64,000 nt of DNA from Trichostrongylus colubriformis. Taxonomy: Eukaryota; Nematoda; Chromadorea; Rhabditida; Trichostrongylidae. Shown here piece after piece: positions 1-10,205 of the stretch (positions are counted from its first letter, which is position 1; the number at the start of each line of letters is the position of its first letter). The notes beneath the pieces are model-generated. The model had not been told where the DNA came from. It ran no database searches and saw nothing but the letters and a program-made list of their open reading frames with translations. The stretch lies in contig OZ022259.1 in the NCBI GenBank assembly GCA_963978905.1, positions 26,324,068-26,388,067 on the forward strand, in the 5' to 3' direction. Made by a program: the position numbers and the translations under genes.

Positions 1-524
1 GCTGAACTACATAAACTTCCGAATAGTGATAGATGTTCGGACATCAGTTGGGGTATCGCTCGGTACTGCACCGATCACAACATGCAGTCATCTGATATGG
101 GCTTCATTCATGTCGCGAACGGCGAGGATCGCTCCTTAGTTCCTCAAATGCGCGGGTTTCCGTGGGCTTGACCGCCGCGTTGCCATGTTGGTCAAAGTCC
201 ATGATCGCTCGGCCACGTGCGATAGGTGCGCATCGCATGGGTGTGGTAGCAACCTGTCACTTAACAACATTTATTCCTCTGAAATCAATAAATATTGCCC
301 AAACCATCGATGCCTTCGATCCCTTCAGCTCCATTTCTCCAGTCGTACAGCACTTTGTGGTAGCGCAGGTGTGGCTTGCTCATCGTCTCCTTAGCTCACG
401 GATGAGGCGGAATATAGACTGCAATTTAAAGCAAAGCGATTTCGCTATGATCTACATGGAATTCAAGTATGCGGTGCATTTCGAAGAGAACTCGAACAAA
501 GCCAACCACAATATGCCCTTTATT
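1..524. other. Unassigned repeat-like sequence
   Basis: No convincing gene. Around 49-75 the sequence resembles the end of family A (CAGTTGGGGTATCGCTCGG), so this is probably an older, decayed member or flank of the cluster that follows. A 136-codon open frame at 162-572 shows no protein-like motif and runs into a family A end. Confidence 0.35.
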
Positions 525-2253
525 CCTATACCAGTTAGGCTATCGCACAGTACTGCGCGAAAAACGCAATAGAATCATGTAATGGGGAAATGGTCGATGT
601 CGACTTTTCGCTGAGCATATACTTCCTACATATAGGTGATAGACATTAACCGATATGAAAGATATCACCGCTGAGGAAGGTCACCATCTTTTAGAGATCC
701 AAATGATTTAGCGGTCAATACCTCTTATTACAGTGACATCGACGATCAATGTTCAAGAATGACATGGGTTAATCCACCAATCAGTTACCCCTTTCGCTGA
801 AGTGAACACTATTGGAAGTTTAGATAGTTTAGGGATCGACAATTTTGGATTCAGCTGCATCAACTGGTAGAAATTTGTCCATCTGCTCTACATCTATTTC
901 CTCCATATTGGTGGTAGATCCATATGTCAGTCATCGATGCTTATCGTTTTTGTAAACAAGCACCACTATTTGGAATTCTACATAGTCTAGCGGTCGATAC
1001 ACAGTAATGTTGCTGACACCGCATTAGAAAATGAATCGCTCGCATTTCTACTACAAATCTAGATCGTACCTTGATTATCCGTGTGGATCACAATATCAAA
1101 AGACATGCACCATTATTTGGAACGCTAAGCAATTTAGCGATCGATACATCGGAAGCAGATATTAGAAAATAAACAAAATATGTTCATCCAATGGTACTGA
1201 GCGAGACGCATTTACTATAGCAGTGGTGTCCTACTATATGGATAATCCGCTAAGTATGTCTGTCTGTCCATGTGCGTGTCTGCTTGTCACGAAATTCATA
1301 TCTCGCGTTCCAGTGAAGCTGGGACCATGAATTTTACGAGTGATGTAGGGGATGGCAAGGAAACACTAATGATGGGGACCGGTTCTGATAATAACTGATA
1401 AGGGCCGGTAAGGAGTCCGAGAGCGCCGATATGCATAGGTATTTCGAGGGTTGAGACGGGAAAATTAATGGTGGGTGACCCAAAAAGTGGTGGCCCTCTT
1501 TAGAGAGGCGATATACTATGAATAAATTATCGATAAACAGTGGGCTTGAGCACTGAACATTCGGCGACAACGTACTTCGTTTTCCAGTTGAAATAAACGA
1601 AAACCCTGCGGTTGTTAAACTCTTGAAGTCCATATAGTGATAGGACTTTGTAGGGACCACTTGATCAAGCGCTCAGCACTGCGCTTATCCCAGTGTGAAG
1701 TCATGCGATATGGACTTCTCCGATGTCGGTTGATCATTATCAACGTGTTATTCGCGCAGTACTGTGCGATAGCTCAAGTGGTAGTAGCAGTAAGCGGTGT
1801 ACCGGATTGTATCCCTTTCCCATTTCTGAATGGCGCTTATCACCCCTGTAAGCCGTTAGCACCCTGTAATACCCGTGAGTGTGGACATTCCATGCTAGCC
1901 AGAAGAGCAAAGCAGATTGGGTGGCATTAGCCTTTTAACACTCCCTATCGAATCTTATTAGGTGTTATCTGTTTGGATCACCCACCATTGATGTGCCCGT
2001 CTCGAAACATGTGTGAGTGTTGACGCTCTGGGATCAACCCGAATGGGGCATTGAATTTGGCGACATTCGCCTTTAGAGGCTCTTTATCAGCCCTTTTCGG
2101 CTGCTATCACTTTTGGCCCACTATCGCTATGGTCCCCTAGCCACCCTCTATCTCACTTGTGAAATTTAGGGTTCCAGCTTTGCTGCGACGCGAGATATCA
2201 ATTTCCGGCAGACACACACACCAACAGACACACTTAGCCGATCCTACTCTATA
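525..2253 (-). repeat. Family A repeat, inverted copy A1 (interrupted)
   Basis: Reverse-oriented copy of the dispersed element described at A5. Its 3' end (CCAGTTAGGCTATCGCACAG) is at about 530 and its 5' end (the complement of TCCTACT plus the TG/TC-rich stretch) at 2190-2253. The copy is split at 1228/1777 by copy A2. The sequence on the two sides of the split joins into the arrangement seen uninterrupted in A6, which shows the insertion order. Confidence 0.7.
1229..1776 (+). repeat. Family A short copy A2, nested in A1
   Basis: Begins TCCTACTATATGG with the TGTCTGTCTGTCC stretch and the CGAAATTCATATCTCGCG block, and ends at the GTACTGTGCGATAGCTCAAG block. At ~550 bp it is far shorter than A5 (1,845 bp) and lacks most of the minisatellite, so it is an internally deleted derivative. 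It sits inside the oppositely oriented copy A1. Confidence 0.65.
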
Positions 2254-3761
2254 CCAGTTGGCGGGGGCACACTACTGCGCGCGATTCATGGCGATGTTAT
2301 GCAAAATGGGTTTAGTCGGCACAACCACAGTTATGTCTGGGATTAAGCGGAAATTTCCTTTCCTCTGCTGTCAGCAGAGCTATTGAATTGGAAGAAAGCA
2401 GAGAAGATGGCGTGATAAAAGAGCATTTCGGTATTAATATACTTCAGTCGTTTTGCATCAAACCCATTTTGCACGTCACCGCCATGAATCGCGCACAGTG
2501 CGTACGCCAGCCAACTGGTTTAGCTCATCATTGGGAGTTTGGATAGTTTAGACATCGACAGTTTTGTATTCGATCGCATCGATTGGTGACAATTTGCTCG
2601 CCGAGCATCTAATTCCTACACATTGATGGCAGATCCATATCCCGATTATTGATGTTTATAGTCTTCGTAAACATGCTTCACTATTTGGAATTTTACATGG
2701 TCTAGCGGTCGATACCCAGTGTTGCCAGTACCTCATCAAAAAATGATTCCGAGTGAATAGCTTGCTTCGCTATCACAAATATAGGTATCATGATTATCAC
2801 TGTGAGAAATGCTCCATTTTTTGGATAGCTAGGCAATTCAGCGGTCGACACATCGGCGGCAGATATCAGATCATAAACAAAACATGTTCATCCACTGCCA
2901 CTGAGCATCACACGCTTTTGCTAAAGCGGTCGTATAGTAGTAGTAAACGATGTAAAGGATTTCATCCAATCCAATTCCTAACGGTTCTGATCAGCCACTA
3001 AGCCGTGATTTTTCACTGAGGCCCCTGTACCCAACAGTACAGTATTGAAGTCCCCGTACCATACAATACCGGCGAATATGAACATTCCACTGTTAGCCGC
3101 AAAAGCGAACCGGTGTTGGTGAAATTCCCCTTCTCACGCTCCTTATCGAATCTTATAAATCATTATCAATTTGGATCACCCACTATTAATGTCCCCGTCT
3201 CACTCTACTAAACACCCGTGAGTGTCAGCGCTCTTTGATCAACGCGAAAGGCGAAACGAACCTGACGACATTCGTCTTCTCATGCTCCTCATCAAATCTT
3301 ATCAACAGTTATCAAGCTAGATCACCCACCATTAATGTCCCCGTCTTACCCCGCAAAACCCCTGCGAGTATTAACGCTCCGGAATCAATGCGAAAACGGA
3401 AACGGATTTGACGACTCTAGCCTTTTTACGCTCCCTATCGAATCTTATCGGCCATATCAATGCGGGTCACCCACCATTAATGTCCCCGTCTTACCCCGCA
3501 AAACATCTGTGAGTATGAACGCTCCGGGACCAGTGCGAAAGGCGAAACGGATTTGGTGACATTTGCCTTCCGAGGCTTCTTATCAGCCCTTATCAGCTGC
3601 TATCACTTTCGGTCCACCACCGCTGGGGTTTCCTTGGCACCCCCTATATAACTTGTAAGATTCAGCGTCCCAGCTTTGCTGCGACGCGAGATATGAATTT
3701 CGTGACAGACGGACAAACACACACACACACAGACATACAAAGCGAATTATATATAGTAGGA
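2241..3761 (-). repeat. Family A repeat copy A3 (left arm of large palindrome)
   Basis: Full-length-like reverse copy. It starts at the shared TCCTACTCTATA boundary and the CCAGTTGGCGGG end type and finishes at the complement of TCCTACTATATATAATTCGC at 3742-3761. Its reverse complement matches A4 across essentially the whole length, with the microsatellite next to the palindrome centre. Short open frames inside carry no recognisable protein. Confidence 0.75.
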
Positions 3762-3801
3762 TACTAGGCTTACCTTTTAGAAACACACTTCACGCTAATC
3801 A

Positions 3802-5329
3802 TCCTACTATATATAATTCGCTTAGTATGTCTGTCTGTGTGTGTTTGTCCGTCTGTCACGAAATTCATATCTCGCGTCGCAGTAAAGCTGGGACCATGAA
3901 TTTCACAAGTGATGTGGGGGGTGGCAAGGGGGCACTAATGGTGGTGGAACGGAGGTGATAGCAAGTGATAAGGGCTGATAAGGAGCCTCGGAAGACAAAT
4001 GTCGCCAAGTCCGTTACGCCTTTCGCGTTGATCCAAGAGAGCTGACACTCACATATGTTCAGCAGGGTGGGCCGGGGACATTAATGGTGGGTGATCCACT
4101 TTGATAACGGTTGATAAGATTCGATAATGAGCGTAAAAGGCTAAAGTCGTCGAATCCGTTTTGCCTTTTGCGTTGATCGAAGAGCGCTAACACCCGTAGT
4201 GTTGTGCTGGGTGGGACGGAGACATTAATTATGGGTGATTCTCATTGATAACTGTTGATAGAAGTCGATAAGGAGCTCAAAAAGACTAGAGACGTCGAAT
4301 CCGTTTCGCTTTTCGTATTGATGCTGAGCGTTCATACTCACAAGTGTTTTGAGGAGTGGGACAGGGGCATCAATGATGGGTGATCCACATTGATAACGGT
4401 TGATAAGATTTGATAAGGAGCATGAGAAGGCAAATGTCACCAACGCCGATTCGCTTTTGCGACTAACTATGGAATGTTCACATTCGCAGGCATTCTTGGT
4501 ACGGGGACTCCAATGGTATTGTTGGGTACAGGGGCCTCAGTGAAACTGATAACAGCTTACAGTGGCTGACAAGAACCGTTAGAAATTGGATGGGGAATTC
4601 CTTACATCGCTTGCTACTACTATAGGACCGCTTTAGCAAAAGCGTCTGATGCTCAGTGGCATTGGGTGAACATATTTTGTTTATGTTCTGATATCATTGG
4701 CCGATGTATCAACCGCTGAATTGCCTAGCGTTCCAAAAAATGATGCATTTCTCTTGATACTGCGATTTAAATTGATAATGATGATACGACCTATATTTGT
4801 GATAACAAAGCAAGCGATTCACTCGAAATCATTTTTTACTGCGTTACTGGCAGCAACACTGGGTATCAACCGCTAGACTATGTAAAATTCCAAATAGTGA
4901 AGCATGTTTACGAAAACGATAAACATCGATAATCGGGATGTGGATCTACCATCAATGTGTAGGAATTAGATGCTCAGCAACTGAAAAAATTGTTACCAAT
5001 CGACGCAGTTGAATACAAAACTATCGATCTCTAAACTATCCGAACTCCCAAGGATGACCTACACCAGTTCCCTGGCGCACACTACAGCGAGCGATTCATG
5101 TCGATGACGTGCAAAATGGGTTCGATGCAAAGCAAGAAGTACATCAGTACCAAAATGCTCTTTTATCATGCCATCTTCTCTGCTTTTTTTCCAATTCAAT
5201 AGCAGAGGAAAGAAAATTTCCATTCAACTCCATACGCAACTGTGGTCGTGCCGATCAAACCCATTTTGCACAACATCGCCATGAATCGCGCGCAGTAGTG
5301 TGCGCCCGCTAACTGGTCCTACTATATAT
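3802..5329 (+). repeat. Family A repeat copy A4 (right arm of large palindrome)
   Basis: Forward copy facing A3 across a 40-bp spacer (3762-3801). Order: TCCTACTATATATAATTCGC, TG/TC-rich stretch, conserved CGAAATTCATATCTCGCGTC block, about three ~145-bp minisatellite units (4,020-4,450), an AT-richer tail, then a GTGTGCGCCCGCTAACTGG end that abuts the start of A5. Confidence 0.75.
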
Positions 5330-7161
5330 AAACCGCTAAGTATGTCTGTCTGTCCGTGTGTGTGTGTGTCTGTCTGTCACGAAATTCATATCTCGCGTCG
5401 CAGCAAAGCTGGGACCATGAATTTTACAAGTGATTTAGGGGGTAGCAAGGGGACACCAATGGTGGTGGACCGAAAGTGATAGCAATTGATAAGGGCTGAT
5501 AAGGAATCTCGGAAGACAAATGTCGCCAAATCTGTTTCGTCTTTCGCGTTGACCCAAGAGCGCTGACACTCATAGGTGTTCAGCAGGGTGGGCCAGGGAC
5601 ATTAATGGTGGGTGACTCGCATCAATAACGGTTGATAAGATTCGATAAGGAGCTCAAAAAGGCTAGAGTCGTCGAATCCGTTTCGCTTTTCGCATTGATC
5701 CTAGAGCGTTCATACTTACGGGCTTTTTACAGAGTGGAACAGGGACATTGATGGTGGGTGATCCAGCTTAACAACGGTTGATAAGATTTGGTAAGGAGCA
5801 TGGGAAGGCAAATGTCGTCAGATTCGTTTCGCCTTTCGTGTTGATCCAAGAGCGCTGACACTCAATGGGTGTTTAGGAGGGTGGGCCAGGGACATTAATG
5901 GTGGGTGTCCCGCATCGATAACGGTTGATAAGATTCGATAATGAGCGTAAAAAGGCTAGAGTCGTCTAATCCATTTCGCCTTTCGGGTTGATCCCAGAGC
6001 GCCGATATTCATAGATGTTTTGAGTGTTGGGACAGGGACTTTAACGGTGGGTGGCTCGCATCGATAACGGTTGATAAGATTTGATAAGGAGCATGAGAAG
6101 GCAAATGTCGTCAAATGCGTTTCGCCTTTCGCGTTGGTCCAAGAGCGGTGACACTCATAACTGTTCAGTAGGGTGGGACGGGCACATCAATGGTGGGTGA
6201 TCCAAACTGGTAATAGTTGATAAGATTCGATAAGGAGCGTGAGACGGGAAATGTCACCAAGGCCGGTTCGCTTTTGCGGCTAACAGTGAAGTGTTAACAT
6301 TCGCAGGTATTGTAGGGTACGGGTAGCTCAATGGTGTTGTTCATTACACGGGCCTCAGTGTAATTGATAACGGCTTACATTAGCTGATAAGAACCGTTAG
6401 GAATTGAATGGGATGAAATCCTTTACATCCCTTGCTGCTACTGCTACATATACGACCGCTTTACAAACGCGACTGATGCTTACTGTCATTGGGTTAACAT
6501 ATTCTGTTTATGTTCTGATATCACTGGCCGATGTATCGACCGCTGAACTGCCTAGCGTTCCAGAAATGGGGCATTTCTCTTGATACTGCGATCTACATTG
6601 ATAATCATGATACAACCTACATTTGTGATAGCAAAGCAAGCGGCTCACTCGGAATCATTTTCTCATGCGATACTAGCAGCATCACTGCGTATCGACCGCT
6701 AGACTATGCAAAATTCCAAATAGTGAGGCGTGTTTACGAAAAAGAAAAACATCGATAATCGGGATATGGATCTGCCATCAATGTGTAGGAATTAGATGCT
6801 CAGCAGGTGAATAAAATGTTACCAGTCGATGCAATCAAATACAAAACTATCAATGTCTAAACTGTCCAATTTTCTAATGATGACCTAAACAAGTTGGCTC
6901 GCGCACACAACTGCGCGCGATTCGTGTCGATGACGTGCAAAATGGGTTCGGTGCAAAGCGACTGAAGTATGATATGCTTTTTTATCACGCCGTCTTTTCT
7001 GCTTTTGTCCAAATAAATAGTTCAACTGAAGGGAGAGGAAAGGAAATTCCCAGTTAACGGCATACACAACTGTGGTCATGCCGATCAAACATATTCTGCA
7101 CAACATCGCTAGAATCGCGCGCAGTAGTGTGCGCCCGCCAGCTGGTTATATATAAGTAGGA
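5317..7161 (+). repeat. Family A repeat copy A5, near-complete with terminal inverted repeats
   Basis: Best-preserved copy, 1,845 bp. The left terminus TCCTACTATATATAA and the right terminus TTATATATAAGTAGGA are near-perfect inverted repeats, as expected of a non-autonomous DNA transposon. Inside are a TG/TC-rich stretch (5340-5378), the CGAAATTCATATCTCGCG block, and about five to six tandem units of ~146 bp between roughly 5,460 and 6,260. The unit landmark GTTGATCC or a variant recurs at 5548, 5694, 5840, 5987 and 6133. No transposase is encoded; the autonomous partner is unknown. Confidence 0.75.
5460..6260 (+). repeat. ~146-bp minisatellite rich in TGATAA(G/C)
   Basis: Tandem units spaced 146-147 bp apart. 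Each unit carries a cluster such as TTGATAACGGTTGATAAGAT followed by CGATAAGGAG, so GATA-type motifs recur two to three times per unit. Equivalent blocks lie in A3 (about 3,100-3,600, complement), A4 (3,950-4,450), A6 (7,570-8,240) and A7 (17,690-18,080). Confidence 0.7.
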
Positions 7162-7423
7162 TTGAGAGCGGGTATTAATCCGTCAAGGAAATGCTCTGAT
7201 GGGGTGAAAATAATGACAAGATCATAGGCTTCGCTATGAAAAATTTGCCTTTCTAAGCAGTGAAGATTTTCAATTTCCCATGAAATCTCAAACGTCATGG
7301 CTTCAATCGTCAAAATAAAAAAAAGGAAATTAAAGCGACAAAAGCACTTCAAGCCCTGTCCCGACGTTTTTTGTCATGCGAAACGTAGCTTACATACCGT
7401 AAGCACCACCATTCAACTCTCTA
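7162..7423 (-). other. Unique segment between family A copies; possible coding exon fragment
   Basis: Non-repeat sequence between A5 and A6. On the minus strand about 50 codons from ~7320 down to 7162 stay open, with a protein-like composition that includes ENLHCLERQIF. The frame is cut off exactly where A5 begins. I cannot recognise a family. It could be an exon remnant interrupted by A5, or chance. Confidence 0.25.
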
Positions 7424-9091
7424 TCCTACTTTATATAACCGGCTAAGTGTGTCTGTTGGTGTGTCTGTGTGTGTGTCTGTTTGACCGGAAATTCATATCT
7501 TGCGTCGCAGCATAGGTAGGATCATGAATTTTAGATATGATATAAGGGGTGGTAAGGAGACCCCAGCGGTGGTGGACCGAAAGTGATAGCAGCTGAAAAG
7601 GGCTGATAAGGAGCCTTGAAAGTCGTATGTCGCCGATTCCGTTTCCCCATTCGGGTTGATCCTAGAGCACTGACACTCATAGGTGTTTTAGGGGGTGGGA
7701 CGGGTACATCAATGGTGGGTGATCCGAAATGATAGCGGTTGATAAGATTGGATAAGGAGCCTCGAAAGTCGCCGAAATCGTTTCACCTTTCGTGTCGATC
7801 CCAGAGTGCCGACACTCACAGGTGTTTTGAGGGGTGGGACAGGCACATCAATGTTGGGTAATCCGAAATGATAGCGGTTGATAAGATCCAATAAGGAGCG
7901 TCACAAGGTGAATGCCGTTCAATCCGTTTCACCTTTCGGGTTGATCCTAGAGTGCCGACACTCATAGGTGTTTTGAGGGGTGGGACGGGCAAAAAAAATT
8001 TATAAAATCTATATAATTTTATAGTTATGAAACCAGTTTGTTGTTGTTGTTATTACCACTTCGTTTCTTTAGGCATTTTATTGGTATATGTGTTTTACCT
8101 GTTCTCAACGCATGCAATATGGCATGTCCATCAATAAATAAATAAATAAATCAGTGGTGGGTGATCCGAACTGATAACGTTTGATAAGCTTCGATAAGGA
8201 GCGTGAAAAGGCTAATGTCACCAAATCCGTTTCGCTCTTCTGGCTAACAGTGGAATGTTCACGCTCACAGGTATTACATGGTACGGGGACCTTAATGGTG
8301 GCTTTTCGCAACAGATAACGGCTTACAGAAGTGATGAGAGCCACTAAGCACTGGGGAAGGGATAAAATCCGTTACACCGCTTACTATGTACTACTATACG
8401 ACTGCTATAGTAAATGCGTCTGATGCTCAGTATCATTGGGTGAACATATTTTGTTTGTTCTGATATCTGCTGCCGATGTATCGACCGCTTAATTTCCCAG
8501 CGTTCCAAATAATGGTGCGTGTCATACTACGATCCACATGGACGATCAAGACACGATCTAGATTGTTGATAGCGAAGTGAGCGATTCATTCTCTCATGCG
8601 ATGCCAGCAACAATACTGGGTATCGACCGCTAGACAAAGTGAAATTCCGAATAGTGGTGCATGCTTACAAAAACGATAAGCATCGATAGCTGACATATGG
8701 ATCTACCACTAGCAGGTAGGAAATAGATGCTAAGGAAATGGGCAATTTGCTACCAATATGCAGTTGAATCTAAAACCGTCGATCCCTAAACTATCTAAAC
8801 TCTCACTGACCACTTCAGCCAAAAGGTTAACTGATTAGTGGATTTACCCATGTCATTCCTCAGCATTGATCATCGATATCATTGTAACAAAAGGTATCGA
8901 CCGCAAAATCATCCGGCCTGTGAAAAATGGTGACCTTCCTCAGCAGTGATATCTTTGATATCGGTTAATATCTACCACCTATATGTAGAAAGTAGAAGCT
9001 CAGAAAAAAGTCAACATCGACCAATTCCTTTCTATTGAGTTAAGTAAATAATGAACAATGCGCACAGTACTGTGCGATAGCCCAACTGGGT
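7424..9091 (+). repeat. Family A repeat copy A6
   Basis: Starts TCCTACTTTATATAACCGGC and ends at the GTACTGTGCGATAGCCCAAC type of 3' end (the other end type from A3-A5). It contains several diverged minisatellite units between 7,570 and 8,240. A ~160-bp foreign AT-rich segment interrupts it at 7990-8153. Confidence 0.7.
7990..8153 (+). mobile_element. Short AT-rich insertion ending in (AAAT)n, probable truncated non-LTR tail
   Basis: The minisatellite text GGGACGGGCA...TCAATGGTGGG is interrupted here by unrelated AT-rich sequence that ends in CATCAATAAATAAATAAATA. A 5'-truncated piece ending in short A/T tandem repeats is the usual look of an RTE-type non-LTR retrotransposon 3' end. No coding sequence remains, so the class is inferred from the tail alone. 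Confidence 0.4.
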
Positions 9092-9957
9092 AAATGATAT
9101 TCTAGCCTGCCGACAAAAATGGCCTTACAGTTGCTAAAGAGATACATATAAGCAATGAGGACATCAAAAACGAAATTAAATGGTCAGAATCACGGCAAAA
9201 GGAACAGTATTCGCCTGCCCCTATCTTGCGTGTACAATTTTGCGAATTGGACATCCAGCAATAAGTATCGATCGGAGCTCGCGAATTTGTGATACGTGGC
9301 AGTAAAGTCCGTTTGAACACTGTTCGCCTCAATCAGGATTCTGCAGCGGAAGTTGTGCCAATCCATACACTGTCAAAGAGGGTGCTATCGCAATAAGGTG
9401 AAGCCCCTCCCTTTCCTTGCTATGGCCTAAACAAATGTATGCGCTCAAGCGTGCAGGTTGACTCCTCAGTGATCCTTCAGGGAGATCACATAGGTGTGCT
9501 ACTTTTTTATAGGATGCCTTCGCATTGAAATAGAGCCACAAAGAGCTATAAGTGCATTTCTGTAATCAATTGCGTCACACTTTTTGGACTTCAAGCACTT
9601 TGACATCGGACATGTTGCTCCCCTAAATCCCCTTAGGCACCCATTTGTCAGTCCTACTACAGCTACGTATGAGTAGGATTCCTAAGCTGAACCTCGTTCC
9701 CGGTATACATTGAATTGAATGCATATCTATTCCACCACTACCCATTGGGTCGTCGTCAGACTGCAATTTTGTAGTGCCGAGATTCTGCGGTGTCGCCACT
9801 CCGCCGCGGTTACGTTGTACGATAGTCAGACCGTGCACGGACGGTACCGACGTAAAAATCATGTGCCTGCCGCCGACGACGGCGTCAGTCTGATAACGTT
9901 CTCCGTTTGTAAAACGCTCAACCCACCTAGAATACGCTATCGTTATGGTGGCTGGAG
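9092..9957. other. Unassigned region left of the gypsy element
   Basis: No supported gene. A minus-strand frame at 9102-9332 includes YCSFCRDSDHL but has no recognisable domain or splice context. 9840-9930 is one arm of an inverted repeat whose other arm is at 14,810-14,885 (shared core GACGCCGTCGTC). Confidence 0.4.
9840..9930 (+). repeat. Left arm of inverted repeat flanking the gypsy insertion
   Basis: The reverse complement of this stretch matches 14,810-14,885 (blocks CAAACGGAG, CGTTATCAGA, TGACGCCGTCGTC). The pair suggests that the pre-insertion locus was itself a foldback-like element into which the LTR retrotransposon jumped. Confidence 0.55.
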
Positions 9958-9962
9958 CCACG
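9958..9962. repeat. Target-site duplication CCACG (left)
   Basis: The five bases CCACG directly precede the LTR here and directly follow the other LTR at 14643-14647, the expected footprint of an integrase-mediated insertion. Confidence 0.85.
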
Positions 9963-10144
9963 TGAAGTGAAGTCGAACGAATACAGTTTATTAGTCAAGA
10001 CGAATAGAATACAATGACAACTGAAGCAAATGTCGGGTTTATATAGTAGCTGACCTTGTCAAATATCCTAGGAAATTGGCGCCTAAAAGGTGGTCTGTAA
10101 TTGACTATGGTAGACCACACGTGAGAACACACATGCCTACAACA
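9963..10144 (-). repeat. 3' LTR of gypsy element
   Basis: 182 bp, TG...CA on either strand reading. It is nearly identical to 14461-14642. On the element's strand it contains a TATATAAAC promoter motif and an AATAAA signal further on, consistent with U3-R-U5 order. Confidence 0.9.
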
Positions 10145-10155
10145 CCTCCCCTTTT
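10145..10155 (-). other. Polypurine tract of gypsy element
   Basis: On the minus strand AAAAGGGGAGG abuts the TG of the 3' LTR exactly, as required for plus-strand priming during reverse transcription. Confidence 0.85.
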
Positions 10156-10205
10156 AACTATGATGAGTATGATTTCTTCTTTGGGTCCACCATTAGCCGA
10201 CGTGG

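Noticed and set aside
162..572. 136-codon frame at the window start
   Set aside because: Crosses into a family A end and shows no domain, signal peptide or splice context.
9623..9961. 112-codon minus frame next to the gypsy LTR
   Set aside because: Overlaps the inverted-repeat arm; composition not protein-like and no family recognised.
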